A stretch of 64,000 nt of DNA from Opisthocomus hoazin (lineage: Eukaryota; Chordata; Aves; Opisthocomiformes; Opisthocomidae), in assembly GCF_030867145.1 (NCBI RefSeq), contig NC_134415.1:18144417-18208416 (forward strand). Reading direction: 5' to 3'. Of the stretch, positions 50,651 through 63,066 are shown piece by piece (within the stretch, counting starts at the first letter, position 1; every line of letters starts with the position of its first letter). The notes below the pieces were generated by a model. That model saw only the letters and a program-made list of their open reading frames with translations, was not told where the DNA came from and did no database searches. Both the position numbers and the translations under genes were made by a program.

Positions 50651-50669
50651 CCCCCCCCCCCCCCCCCCC
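50651..50669 (+). repeat. Poly-C homopolymer (19 C)
   Basis: An uninterrupted C19 tract preceded by 'cacccgcg'. The length is likely unstable and error-prone. Confidence 0.9.
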
Positions 50670-51384
50670 AAGGATCTTGATGTGGCTCAGTTGGGGGAAA
50701 ATACATGGGAATATTCATCAAACAGGCTTAGAAATGCAGAGTGCTGGTGGAAGCTTTTGTAACAGAAGCTGTTTTCATTGGTGGTAACCAAAAGAGGTTT
50801 TTGATGCAAAGGTCAGATTTCATGTATTTGTTCCCACTTGAGCTCTTTTTGACAGAATGAAAGCTATTTTGCTCTTGATTTATAAGATATTTACTGTGAG
50901 TTAGTACTGCATAAACATCTGACATTGTCAGCACCGCTGTGTTCTGCTGACCATGCCCTAGTAAATGGTGAAAAGAATTGAAGATATTTATTGGGGCCTT
51001 TTCTGTAGGTACTGTAGCAAAGTACAGAATGTCCATTTACAGGAGAGCAGGAGTAATTGTTTTGTTTTTAACTTGAAACCATTTTCTCGTCTACACAGCA
51101 AGCTGCAATAGGTAACTCCCTGTAGAGAGAGAATGAAAAGTCGGTTCTGACTCTTTCTGTACACACACCTGAGCCTGAGAAGTTAAATCATACCTTAACC
51201 TACAGGGAAGGAAAACTTATGGCTCGCTTACTTTTGTCTTCTGAAGATGTTGTCAGTAGGACTTGAAAGTGTATCGCCATTTAGGAGACTTCAGAAAATA
51301 GTCAAAGTACCAAACCTTGTGTACTATTGTGGCAGCTTCTTCTATAGTTAGGGTTACCAAGCTATTCAAAGGAAAGTCTAGCTG

Positions 51385-51388
<4 letters not shown>

Positions 51389-51417
<29 letters not shown>
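51389..51417 (+). repeat. Poly-A homopolymer (29 A)
   Basis: The longest homopolymer in the window. It could be the tail of a retroposed sequence, but the 200 bases before it resemble no gene I know. The flanks CTGCTTTAA and TTAAGCAG are nearly inverted copies. Confidence 0.9.
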
Positions 51418-51420
<3 letters not shown>

Positions 51421-54400
51421 AAGCAGATAATCTTACTGGTGTGAAGACACATAATTTACATACATTTGAGTTGAAGATGATTTTGGTGAAAAATAAGAAC
51501 AGTTTGTAACCCTTTCTACACTCTAGTAAAATTGATCAGAATCCATTTAATGGATTTTGTAAGGATTTAGCCAAGAGGAAAACTGAAACTATAGGTTTCA
51601 AAATTTCAAACAGATTTCTGATGTGTTTACCCATATAAATGTGTGTGAGGGTGGCATTTCAAGGCTTGTATTATCAAGCAGGTCTTGCATCTTCTTAGAC
51701 TATGCTTGAGTAATGCTAGATTAAATGTTCTTGTCTACATGGATTTTTAAATGTTATTCTTCAGTGTGTAGAAAAGTACTGAAGCTCTTTGCCAATTTCT
51801 CTTCCCTACGATGGTGCCCCATGACAGTCAGGAATAAGATAAAGATCTCTTAATCTGGACCATAGTTTTTATGTGTCTACATATTTAGTGGGGAAATAGG
51901 CTAAAATATTGTTCTGTGCTTATATAAACAGATACACATGTATATGTGCTTTTTGTTTTAATTATTTTAATGATTAATATGAAATTGTGAAACAGGAAGA
52001 ATGACAGTTAGCTTCCTGGCCTCTCTGCTTTAATCTGTAAACAGGGGTGTTGGGAAGGAATGTCATGCAGGATGTGACAGTCTGAAGCAGTCATTTTTAC
52101 TAACAGTAGTAGAGCCGCTGAATAAATATAAAGTATGTCTTAAAAGATTCCAAAGCATTTGAGGCATCTTGTTATTTAACTGAGTAATCAATTTTAAATT
52201 CCTCTATTTGTGAACTTTCTATTAAATTCCAGTTTGCATTCAGATGTGTTCCTAAAGTATGAATAGACAAATAAGCTAGCAAACAAGAAATGTCCAACAA
52301 AACAGGACAAATACTAAGCTTAATTATTTTGTAAATGCATGTAGATATCATCTAGGTTTTTTGTTAATGAAATGTTTAAATTTAATGTTTAAATGTGAAC
52401 AGTGACTGAGGATTAGTCTTTAAACTTGATCACCAATTTAAAAAACATTTTTGTTTAAATTATTCTAATCCTGTTTCACAAAAGACTAACATTTACTAAG
52501 TTTAAAATCTGACATTTCCTTTATTAGGGCTGTCAGGTTAGAGCCAATTTCGTCCATTTCTCCTTTCCTAGTGAAATTCTAAAGAATTCAGGACCTGAAA
52601 ATTGAAGAACATAAGCTAGTGAGCGATTGTATTATTGAGCAGGTGAAGAAATCCAGTGTTCCGTTCTGCGTTCTACACCAAGTCAGAGGCTGAGTAGCTG
52701 TAGAACCTGTGCAAGCATCTAACTACAAGCGTTGAGATGTTTGCTGGTGCCTACCCAACCTTCTTTTTTGCATGGCTGAAAGGCAGCTTGGCATATGTCT
52801 GGGTCACTTTCTGCCCTCTTTGGTTCCCTGTTCTCTGAAAGGGTGAGTGTTGGTGGAGGGGAGAAGTTACAGTGGCGTGGTATGTACTTTATCATTCATC
52901 CTCGCCCCCCTGCCTTGTGTTAGAAAGCTCTTTTTCCTTGTTATATTGTGCCTTATATTGCGTACAGCAAAAGGCTGTATTCTAGTAAGGACGTGGGCAC
53001 CTTTACAGAACACTAATTCATGCATAACTGGGTTAATGAAGGGAAAGTTTCCGGAGTTTTGACTGTACCGCAGCTTCCAGTTGGAGCGTGGTTCAGTGAA
53101 ACTAGTAGCAAATCACTGTCATGGCTTTTTTGGCCTGTGCTGTTCTGGCTCTCTAGGTACAATTTTCTCTGCTAAAACCTTTCTGCGGTAGTAGTTAGTG
53201 TCATTTATTAAATAGAGGCTTAATATGGAGTTGAATTTTGTGGTTAACTGCAACTCATTTTCTGCCCTTTGCTCAAGGGAGAGCAAGTAGGCGGCTTCCT
53301 GCCTCTCTTCCCGGTTTTACTGCTGATTAGGGAAACTGAGACTATAAAAGTTGGCTTTTTTCTGCTGTATAACTTTGTGCAGCAAGGTATTAACAATCTT
53401 TCAGTTGTGCCCTGGTCTATTAGCAGGAATATACAGTGGTGCAAGAATGAATTTGTTTAAAATTTTATGCCTCCATGACCTATTGTAGAATGTTATCCTG
53501 CTGCAGTGTTATTAAGTCATTTTTCATCTCCTCTTAAATTAACGTTGACATTCTATTACTGGATTTGTTCTTGTCTTCAGATTGGAACATAAAGGAAAAA
53601 AATCTTATTGCTGGAATATTAAAATTAATTGTTTGATGAGCAGTACCTTGCTTGAAGTAGAATTCTCCTAGGAAGAATATAATGTAAGATCAATTTCTGC
53701 TTTAGATTTCCTTTCATGTATGACAGAGTGCTTTTGGAGCATTCAGGGCATCAGGAGAATGCAGGAGGTAAGGATGAGTTGATATCACAGTGAGAAAGGG
53801 CAAACTGCAGAAGATGATGCCCATGTCTGGCCACATCGATATTGCAAGAGGTAGTAACTCTTCAGAGAGTTCTGCCTTTAGTAAGCATTATAATGCCTTT
53901 TCAATAACTGCCTTGTGACACTGTTTGCTATTTGGTGATGTGAATTTCATGTGATGTACAGAGCAGTGGGAAAGCTGTTTGAAATTAAATGTCAGTCCTG
54001 GTGGTTGGGGTTTTCTTGTTTGCTTTGAAAGAGCCTTTTTGCAAAACTGGGTGCAGGTTTGGAGCAGGCAGGTTTGGAGCTGGCATTTTACAAATGCTTT
54101 CACTATAGATTTTCAGTCTGATTCAACTTGGGTCAAATGTAACTAGAAGTTATTGATAAGGAATTTCTGTTTGCCTATGAAATACAAATTTACTTTATAA
54201 TCTAGTTTCTATTTAATACTTTTATCAATATTTCAGAATACTCCAGATGTAGCATGTGCTTTTAACTTTAGGACGGAGGTAGACCCATAGAGAAAGAGCT
54301 GGAGTGCTCAGCATGACCCAGTAAGAGGTTGGGTTTGGGGAAGTGGAAAGACGTTCTTTGTTTTGCTCTTAAGATAATTTCACCACCCTACTTGGAGACT

Positions 54401-57400
54401 TACAGTCCTTCAGACAAAGCTCAGGAATAAATGTAGTGAGCTGGTATGTGACAGAAGTGGTGGAGCACAGACTTCTGCCAAGAGGGATGGCTGTGCAAGG
54501 AAAACACTCCACGCTTTCAGAAAAAAAGGTGAATGGCAAATATTTCACTAATTAACAGCCCTAGACAGAAGTACGTGGTTTTCTGAGAGTTACTTTTTAA
54601 ATAGATCATTTCAGAACCTGTTATATTCATTAGGCAGGTGATGATTTGCTTTTACTGTTTTGTGTTTGTTTTGTTTTTCTCCTGGTGGGATGGCCAGCAA
54701 CACATGTGGGACAATCGTGTCTTTCAAGGAGTTTTTCTAGTGTCTTGACTTCTGCTTGCTCTCTTGTAGAGTGGCAGCAGAATCACTGAAGACATATTGT
54801 TGATGCATTCGGTTAATGTTTTCAAATTACGTTCATCTGGCTCATATAAAAGTAAAGCAAATGTAAAGTAAATTTCAATATTTTTGTGCCTAAAACATTT
54901 TAAATTGCTGCAAACTGCTGGTTAAACCAGAGTTATGCGCTGACCAGAGAGATAGGTTGAGATATGAAAACTAAGGTTAGAACTAGCTGCTTTCTTCTGA
55001 CCCATGTTGCCAAAATTTAGATCACAAAAGGGGCAGCTGGAAACTTTTCTGCCAAAAGTTTGAATTGTATGTATCATCTGGTGGAACAGACTCTTGCTGT
55101 AATAGCATTTATGAAGAAGAAAGCTTTGGTTTGTCAGAAGCCATGAACTAGTGTAGTAAAACCAGTTTGATCACCCAGTCCACCTGCAGGTGATACAGGA
55201 TTTCTGGTCTACTTTTGGCATGTGATGTGGGCTACAGAAATTGCTTTGAGGATAAAAGGAGAATAAGTTAATGGAATTGCTTCATCTTTACAAAGAACAA
55301 AGGAAAAATGCTCATTTCCTTGACGTTTACCGAATGAGATATCAAGAAGAATTGAAATACATACACTTAAAATCTGAGTATTGGTCTGCAAAAAAATAGT
55401 ATTTTTCCCCCACTATTTTTATGTCAAACACTGTGATATTTTTGCACTTGAGCTAGATTTGGTTCTAGAGGCTTTTAGAGAGTTTGTAAAATAAAAACAT
55501 TAGGTTTGTGCATATGCTAGCTTACCAAAAACAAGTGCAAGACACAAGTGTGAGCTTTCCAGGGTTACAATAAGTGAGGGTGACACTTTTTTTTTTTAAG
55601 TTCCTCCTTCCTTCTGAAGCAAGACCATCACAGGATGTCAAGTGTAGTTTGGCTCCCAATAGGCATAAAGAATCTGAGGCATACCTTACTTCGAAGCTGC
55701 ATTTTTCAAAGATCCTTGTACCGCTGCCAATCTAGCTTAGTCTTTTCTAGCTTGACCTCATAGGCTACAGCTCCTGCCTTAGGCAGAGCATGCTCATGAT
55801 TGGTCCCAACTGAGAATGGATCATTATTATTTTAATTTTTTAAGATTTGTCTGAAAGTTCAAATTATTCAGTTTGATCTACAGAAACTCACAGAAACAAA
55901 TGGGGAATCTGTTTGAACAGAAGGAACTTCATCATGAGATTGTGAGTTTGGGATCTCTGTGTTCCCAATGGCAGTGGTTTGTGCTGCTGCTCACCAGGTC
56001 TCCACGTGTCTGCTGGAAACAGCTCTCTTTCACTAGACAGTTCTTTGTTGTGTCCCTGTCCCCCCACTTTTTTTTGTTTTCTGGTTTGATTCAGAAAATG
56101 AGTGATAGATATGCATCTGTCAGTGTGCTAATACCTTACAGAATGCAGTAGAAAAGGTTAAAGTAAAGCATCTGTATCTCTGATAGCTTTCTGAGGAGCA
56201 GTTTTAATCCCTCGAGTGTGATACATTGCCTGTCTTGTATGATCAGTGGTAAGTGTTCCTTACATATCAGGCCTTCTGTGGCAACCTCCTTAAATTATTG
56301 AAATCAAACCCACAGTGTTCAAGAATTGTAAAACCAATATTATGAAGCTTCTCTAAGATGTGCTTTAAAATGTTAAGCAGCATACTCCTAGTGTTTTTCA
56401 CTGAGAGACAAGAAGTGAAACGTTAACAGTTTTTATTCTTTGTTAATGTGAGAAGTCATTTGTGATAATGCTTCTCCCTTCCCCCTGTCATCATCTTCTG
56501 TGTAGATATAACTGGTGAATGTGAGCTGCATTTTTGAACGAGTTTTCTGCATCTGTGCTGTCTGATGTTTAAATTGATTGGGCCTTTGATAATGAGGTTT
56601 CAGAACTGTTCTAGTTTCTGATCAGGGCTTTCAGATATGTTCATGCTTGAAATGTACTGGGCTATGAGTAGCGTAAAATTTTTTTTCTATATGTAAGCTT
56701 AATACTTTTCCAAAGGAACTGAAAATTAATCTAAACTCTAACCTGGCAATATTGTATGTGTTTGATACTGGACTCTTTCGTGATTAAAAATGTAGGGTAA
56801 GGTTAAGTTACTAGGTACTGACAGACAAATTGTGAAAGGTGTAGTAGCTAACTGGAAGAGAATCCATAGAGAAACTATGCTTACTTTTGAAAATTTTAAT
56901 TTTTCTTTTTGTTCAGTAGCTTGTATCTGGCTCCCCGGTGCAGTTGGGGGAATCATAGCTGTAACTTCTCTTAGCCAGGGAAGAACTCCATCCGTAGGGC
57001 AGAAGACATGAGAAAAGTGTGTAAAATAAAGAGAAAAGTTTGAGAATTCATGTTGAATCTTAGGATTCAGTCTAAGCATCTTAACAAACATCTTTGTTGT
57101 TTATTTACAGTATGCCGGAATGTCATGCCACTTGTGCCAAATTTCTTGAAAGCACTAAACAATAATGCTGCACTTATGTAGCGTTGGCAGCTGGGTTGGA
57201 AAATCAACACTACTCTTTTGGAACCCATCAAGGCTATTCAGTAATTAATAAATCTAAAAATAATTGAGTCTGCGTGAGTTGGTGGTGCTGTGTGGTCCCA
57301 CTGGTGATGAAAAATTATATCAGGCCTGAAAAAATTCTTTACTCTGTAGTGCTCTAGTCACCATAATAAATCTTCAAGATGAGCTTCAGTAACAACAATG

Positions 57401-60400
57401 ATAAAAGCTGGATGCTACTTTCAATTTCGTTTTATAACAACAATAGTGTTTATGGAGTTTTGTTGTGTGGATTTTCTACTATTTAGACAATTTTCTTTGT
57501 AATTTCCATGTGCTTCAGTCAAATACAGAGCTGTGTGCTCTGCAAATGAAAGTGAGGATTCACAGTCTGAGCTCAAGTGTGACGGCTAGGAGATTGGCAG
57601 TGTGCTGGGGAGGCAGAGGCCACAGGTAGGAGGAACTGGCAAACAGGGTCCTTGTGAGGGCAAAAGTCCTGTATTTCTTGAGATTCTTTGTTCCGTGTCA
57701 GTGGCAAAAACTTCCACGCATAATAGAGTTCTGAATGGTGCATTTTGAGTTGAATATTTAAAGTTTTTTTAAAATGAGTATATCTAAATAACTAATGAAT
57801 CAAAGATACGTTGGCATTTTTAGTGAAGAATATTCATATAAGGAATTTTTGCCTAGTTCTTGTCTGCTGTGGAACATAACTAACTGAATTATATCCACAT
57901 TTGGGGTTCAGAGGCACAAAGCAGAGTTCCGTAACATTGAAAGGGGGAGAGGAGACAGGTGCTTCAGCAGAGCTCGGTCTGGAGATCCACCTTGCTTTAC
58001 AGACTGTTCTTCTCATTGGCATGGTTCAGTGGCCATTGATCTTCTCTTGGATTGTGATCCTGAACAAGCAGTGTGGAGAAGGGAAATGCGTAACTGAATT
58101 GACTGCATGGAAAAAGATTTCTTTTTGAAAGGACGAGTTCTGCTTCTTCCCCTCAAGGTGGAGCTCATGTGGGCTTTTAAGTGGAGTTTGCATGATACAG
58201 GAGAGCAAGGTCAGTTTTGATCACAAATGTACGCTTGGTTTGGAATACCACCCTACAAAGAACTGCCTGTTTGTAAATAGAACTAACATTTTCTCTCTTC
58301 CTCTTTAACTTCTGCTGTCATACAGAGGAACGATGTATAAAAAATGTGAATGCAGGTTAAAGCAGGACGCAGAACTCGGTGATGGCTCTGTAATGGACGC
58401 AGAATTTTTACTTGTGAGGTAAAGCCTGGAATGTTATGAGCAAAAGCGTTCAGCTAATGCTCCTGAAGTGTATAGACATGTACACATCGGGTTTTTTCTT
58501 GATTAAATGGCCCCATATGTAGCATATTTTGGATTCATGCAAGTAAGCTGGTTTAAAAAGAAATAGTCCTTTACTTGCTTTCTGAACAGTAGGTCCTTTA
58601 GTAAGTGTTCAGATTTTCTGGCACTCACCAAAGCAAGGACTTGTCAGAGAAATGGAAGTGCAGGACTCTGTGTAGGTGGCAAGGGGTCAAGGGGCTCTGC
58701 CTGAGGCTGTGAAAGCTGTCCTTGCCCTGTGGAGCCATACAGGTTGTAATAGCTTCTGAAAACACGGAAGGTGGCAAACCATTGCGCTTTTTTCCTTCTT
58801 AGGGCATAATGTGTAGTTTTTTAACTCTGGGAGCAACTTATTTCCAGAAACTGTTCATTTGTTGTGATTTGATGAAGTAGATTTCTTTCTGGTTTTCAAA
58901 TGATACTAGATTGTTGTGGCTTAGGAAAGATAAGGAAGAGTGTATGCGTGTATGTACATGCATTTTTTTGTATTTGTTTCCCTCGCAATTGTATAGAAAC
59001 ATTTCTCAGGTCCTTTTTTCCCTCTGCTTTAGCTATGTTTTCATAGAAATAAGTGATGATTAACCCAATTTCAGTAGAAGGAGGAAATACTCCTCATTTA
59101 AGGTTCATTCCTTGATTGAAGATACTGTCCTTTCTAGGAGTAAGTACTAGAACATTTTCTTCTTGTTACCTATAATTGCGCTTTGCAGTAATGAGAATTT
59201 TTTTTTTCCAGTAGAATAGCTTTTCATCTGCTTTCGAACTTATTTTGAACAATATATACAAAACATTTGACAGAAGAACAAAATGTGTTTGTAGTTCAAC
59301 TCTTACTGGAATTCTGGGTGAACTTTTGCAAGAGGACATTCGCTACTTTATAAATCTTCTGTTCTGTGCCATATGTCAATACATATTTTATTGTATTTTT
59401 TTTCTCCTGGCAAAAAGCTCATCAGAAAGGTTTGTATGTCATGCAGCTGTTTAAAAAGGGAGTGGAAAATGCATTGAGCACGGCCTGAAAGGTGTCCTCT
59501 GCTACTTCAACAGTTCAAAGTAGAAAATATCTCTCTTACTGCTAGTGAGATAAGAATTGATCAGCCTCATTGGATGCGACAGTGAATGAATGGGAGAGTG
59601 AGGGGTGAAAACAGAAAAGGGAAGGTGGCAGCATCATAATGCTGGAGACATTCATATAAGAATATTAGGTCTATTGATGCACTGTCCTGTGTCAGGGCCA
59701 TAGTGGAAGCTATTGACTCTTGCACAGAATCCATTAACCAGATTTTTCTCAATTTAGGAAGCTTCTTAGTAGAAATTTAATTTGTTAACCTGACAAAGAC
59801 CTTTCCCTTTGCCACTGTTGAATTGGTGTAAGGAAATTAATTTGTATCAGATGCTTTATTCAGAGTTTTAGTTCAAGTTCTTGGAAATAAATCTCTATTT
59901 CAGTTGCCCTAGGCAAATCAAACTAAATTTCTGCAGTGAGTCCTGTTCGGTGCTGTCTATCATGTGTTCATTCTGCTGTGTGTGAATGTACATCCTAGCT
60001 GCTAACAGGTTTTCTCTTCTGGAAGGTACAATTCAGATGTGGGATGTAGAAAATGGACCTTACAGATCTGTTTAGTGAAACAGTAAAGAGAAGAAAAAAT
60101 CAATTCCTATTTGCATAAGAACCTCAGCGTACAATATTTAAGTTGGACTTTCATGCTGTCTTGTGAAAATCACCTATCTGCAAGCATACATAGGCATAGT
60201 TCAAAGCAGTTTCCCGATGATGATGATATTGTGATTAAAACTACATTTTCCGTTTTGAGCAGCAGATTAAAAAATATAAACAGGCTATTTTTAGGCCATT
60301 TAAATCTGTTTCGTAGTACTTAAATATTCTCATATACACACCATCCATTTGTTTTTGTATCCTCCTTTTACTCTGCTGTGGATTTGTCATTTATATAATC

Positions 60401-62206
60401 TAAATCATCTATCACTTTTTCTTCAGTTCATGTATGGTAGTTGTCTTTGCTTTACGGATTGCACAATACAAAAATTTTAACAGAGAAGAATTGCTAAAAG
60501 AAGCTAAGAATTACTAAAACTGTACGGTTATAAAGTGTTGTTCGAAAAGTGATATTTTCATTAGCTGAAAGATGAGAATAGTGGTGGAGAAGGTGGCATC
60601 AGTCATGGTCACCACAGATGCAATAAATCCCAAAGTAAGACGGTAGCTCCAAAGAGTAATAATGGAGTTGAGTCTTGCTCTGAACTGTGAAAAAAAAAAA
60701 AAGAATGTGTGGTATATATTAAGTATATCTGTAAAATATATTCTATGTCAAGAAAACAAATGGTTTTGCCCATTTTGAAGACCAGATTCTTATACATACA
60801 TTTGCTTTAATGTATCAGTTGCCATACGCCCTAGTATTGAATGTAGATGTAGAATATGGGATAGAATACCTGTTGTCGTGAAGTGTAAACATGCAAATAC
60901 TTGTTCTGGAAAAATCCTTCAAATCTTACACTTTTCATCCATAGACTTTTAGTGCTTGTCCATATTACAAGACAAAAATGAGAGTTTCTGGTGTAATGGA
61001 TGTGAAACAAAAAATACATAAAATTCTGTTTTAACAGGAGAGTATTTGTAAGCAGAAGGGGAACAAGTTAAAATTAATGACATAAATTAAACAATATTAC
61101 ATGATGTCTTTGAGAAAAATCCAGACATTCTTTAAAATGAATTCTCTGTCAATACTAAAGTATTTGGATTTTTTTTTTTTTTGGTACTGTCATCATTTAG
61201 TATTGAATATTGTAAGAATTACAAATACTCCTACCTGAAGTGTTTGAAGTATGTCTATCTGCATTTAAATATCTACAGAATAATGCTTCCAAGCTATTGG
61301 AAGCCCTTGATGTCAGTGTTCTTCTCAGCAAGAGCACAGGTGCTCTCTTAATTCACTGTAGCACTGCATGATCTTCTAGAGGATATTGCGTTCCAGTATA
61401 GCTACTTTTCTGTTTGAAACATAGTGTTTTCGTAGTGTCCTGGGCTTCTAATTGGGTTGGCTCAAATGTGGTGTTTTCTAATAAATTTACCTGCTTGGCA
61501 TGGGTTTTTGTTTCGTATACGGTTCTCCTTATTGTAATGCCTGAAATTAATTAAGCAATGTGATTAACAGCTGTTACGGATGGTTTGTTCTTTCTTTCCC
61601 CAAGGTAAATCCTTTAGGGCTGTTGTTAAATATGTCATTTTATTCTCTGCTCTATTTATGTTAGTGAAAGCCAGATCACCAAAGTATACCTTGCCTTTAG
61701 AGAAGATACTGATAATATTTGCAGCAGTTTTAGTTGCTCTAGGAATTCATTACGCGGAATTGAATTGACTGTGGGGAAGAGTCTGTGCTATGCAGGTGAG
61801 CTTCACCCTTGCTTTAGGCAATTTGTGGTGTGTCAGTTCACTGCATGGTTCTCTTCAGATGCCTTCTAGTACCATGTTGGCAGATAACTGGTTTTCACAA
61901 AGATAAGATCTGAGATCTCACCTGAATTTCCTCTCTGAGAAGCCAGTGTAGAGGTAGGGACAGGTTTCACGTGCTACTTGCAGTGTGATGGCAATAGCTA
62001 TGTTCAGCCCTAGCTGTAGTTCCCTGAGGGTTCGGTCTATCAGCATTGCTGTAGATCATCCGGGATACGACAGAGCTGAAGGTACCTGAGACCAGATCAC
62101 CACCATCAAATGGGATCCAGCTTCTCCTAATACACCTGTTTCTTAGAGATCACATTTACTTGTAGGTGTTGGTATGTAGATCATTGTCTCCTGTAAGCTG
62201 ACATTT

Positions 62207-62652
62207 CACAGAATCACACAGAATCACAGGATGATAGATGTTGGAAAGGACCTCTGGGGATCATCTAGTCTAACCCTGCTGCTAAAGCAGGCTCACCTGG
62301 AGCAGGCTGCATGGGACCTTGTCCAGGCAGCTTTTGAATATCTCCAGAGAAGGAGACTCCAACCCCTCTGGGCAGCCTGTTCCAGTGCTCTGTCACCCTC
62401 AAAGTAAAGAAATTCTTCCTCATGTTCAGCTGGAACTTCTTAGGTTTCAGTTTGTGCCTGTTGCCCCTTGTCCTGTCACTGTGCACTGCTGAAAAGAGTC
62501 TGGCCCCATCCTCCTGACACCCACCCTTGAGATATTTATAAGCATTTATAAGGTCCCCTCTCAGCCTTCTCCAGGCTAAACAAGCCCAGCTCCCTCAGCC
62601 TTTTCTCATAGGAGAGATACTTTAGTCACCTGATCATCTTCGTAGCCCTCTT
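62207..62652 (-). mobile_element. CR1 LINE 3' fragment, reverse orientation
   Basis: The + strand starts with a doubled terminal motif (CACAGAATCACACAGAATCACAGG) and continues with 'gttggaaaggacctctgggg', 'agcaggctcacctggagcag', 'ctctgggcagcctgttccag', 'tttgtgcctgttgccccttg', the reverse complement of an avian CR1 tail. On the minus strand, 62265-62486 still reads as the ORF2 C-terminus (TRGNRHKLKPKKFQLNMRKN, HWNRLPRGV). It is 5'-truncated near 62652. Confidence 0.93.
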
Positions 62653-62817
62653 GATTTCATGTTTTACATGCTGTCCAAGTATTTTGTTTGTTTGTATTCT
62701 CAAACAGTAGCATCAGGAATACAGTCTTCGTATTGCCAGATAGCTCTTTCAGCAATTAACAAGAGCTGCTTTACACAGAGAGGGATTCTTCATCATTGGT
62801 CAGGCTGCTGCATATTT

Positions 62818-63066
62818 TGCAGAATCTCAGAAGGGCTGAGGTTGGAGGGGACCTCTGGAGGCTGTCTGATCCAACCCCACTGCTCAAGCAGAGCCACCTA
62901 GAGTTGGTTGCCCAGGACCACATCCAAGTAGCTTTTGAATAACTCCAAGGATGCAGACTTTGCAACCTACCTGGGTAACCTGTGCCAGTCACCATCACAA
63001 TGAAGAAGTGTTGCCTGATGTTCAGATGGAGACTCCAGTGTTTCAGTTTGTGCCCATTGCCCATAT
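62818..63066 (-). mobile_element. Second CR1 LINE 3' fragment, reverse orientation
   Basis: It begins 'cagaatctcagaagggctga', then 'gaggttggaggggacctctg', 'caagtagcttttgaataact', 'tttcagtttgtgcccattgc'. This is the same part of the CR1 tail as the copy at 62207, but diverged from it. The minus-strand frame is the decayed ORF2 end (GNGHKLKHWSLHLNIRQHFF). The two copies lie 165 bases apart in the same orientation but are clearly different in sequence, so they are separate insertions rather than a recent tandem duplication. Confidence 0.88.

Larger units (their letters stand above)
48031..62206. other. Intron 2 stretch, simple repeats only
   Basis: Fourteen kilobases of AT-rich intron. It contains a C6...G8 fold-back near 50121-50150, a C19 run at 50651-50669, an A29 run at 51389-51417 and short T- or A-runs near 55589, 59200, 60692 and 61170. 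No exon, RNA gene or repeat family was recognised. The frame at 61580-61768 encodes a hydrophobic peptide but has no supporting context. Confidence 0.4.

Noticed and set aside
53690..53730. TTTAG followed by ATTTCC, which would give the Asp-Phe expected at the start of ZFAND3 exon 3.
   Set aside because: The reading diverges after two residues and lacks the Gln-Lys-Lys-Gln and acidic residues.
60190..60240. A Lys-Gln then Asp-rich run (reading SSKQFPDDDDIVI) resembling the FQKKQPDDD segment expected in ZFAND3 exon 3.
   Set aside because: The residues around it do not continue as ZFAND3, there is no pyrimidine tract or convincing acceptor, and the phase does not fit exon 2.
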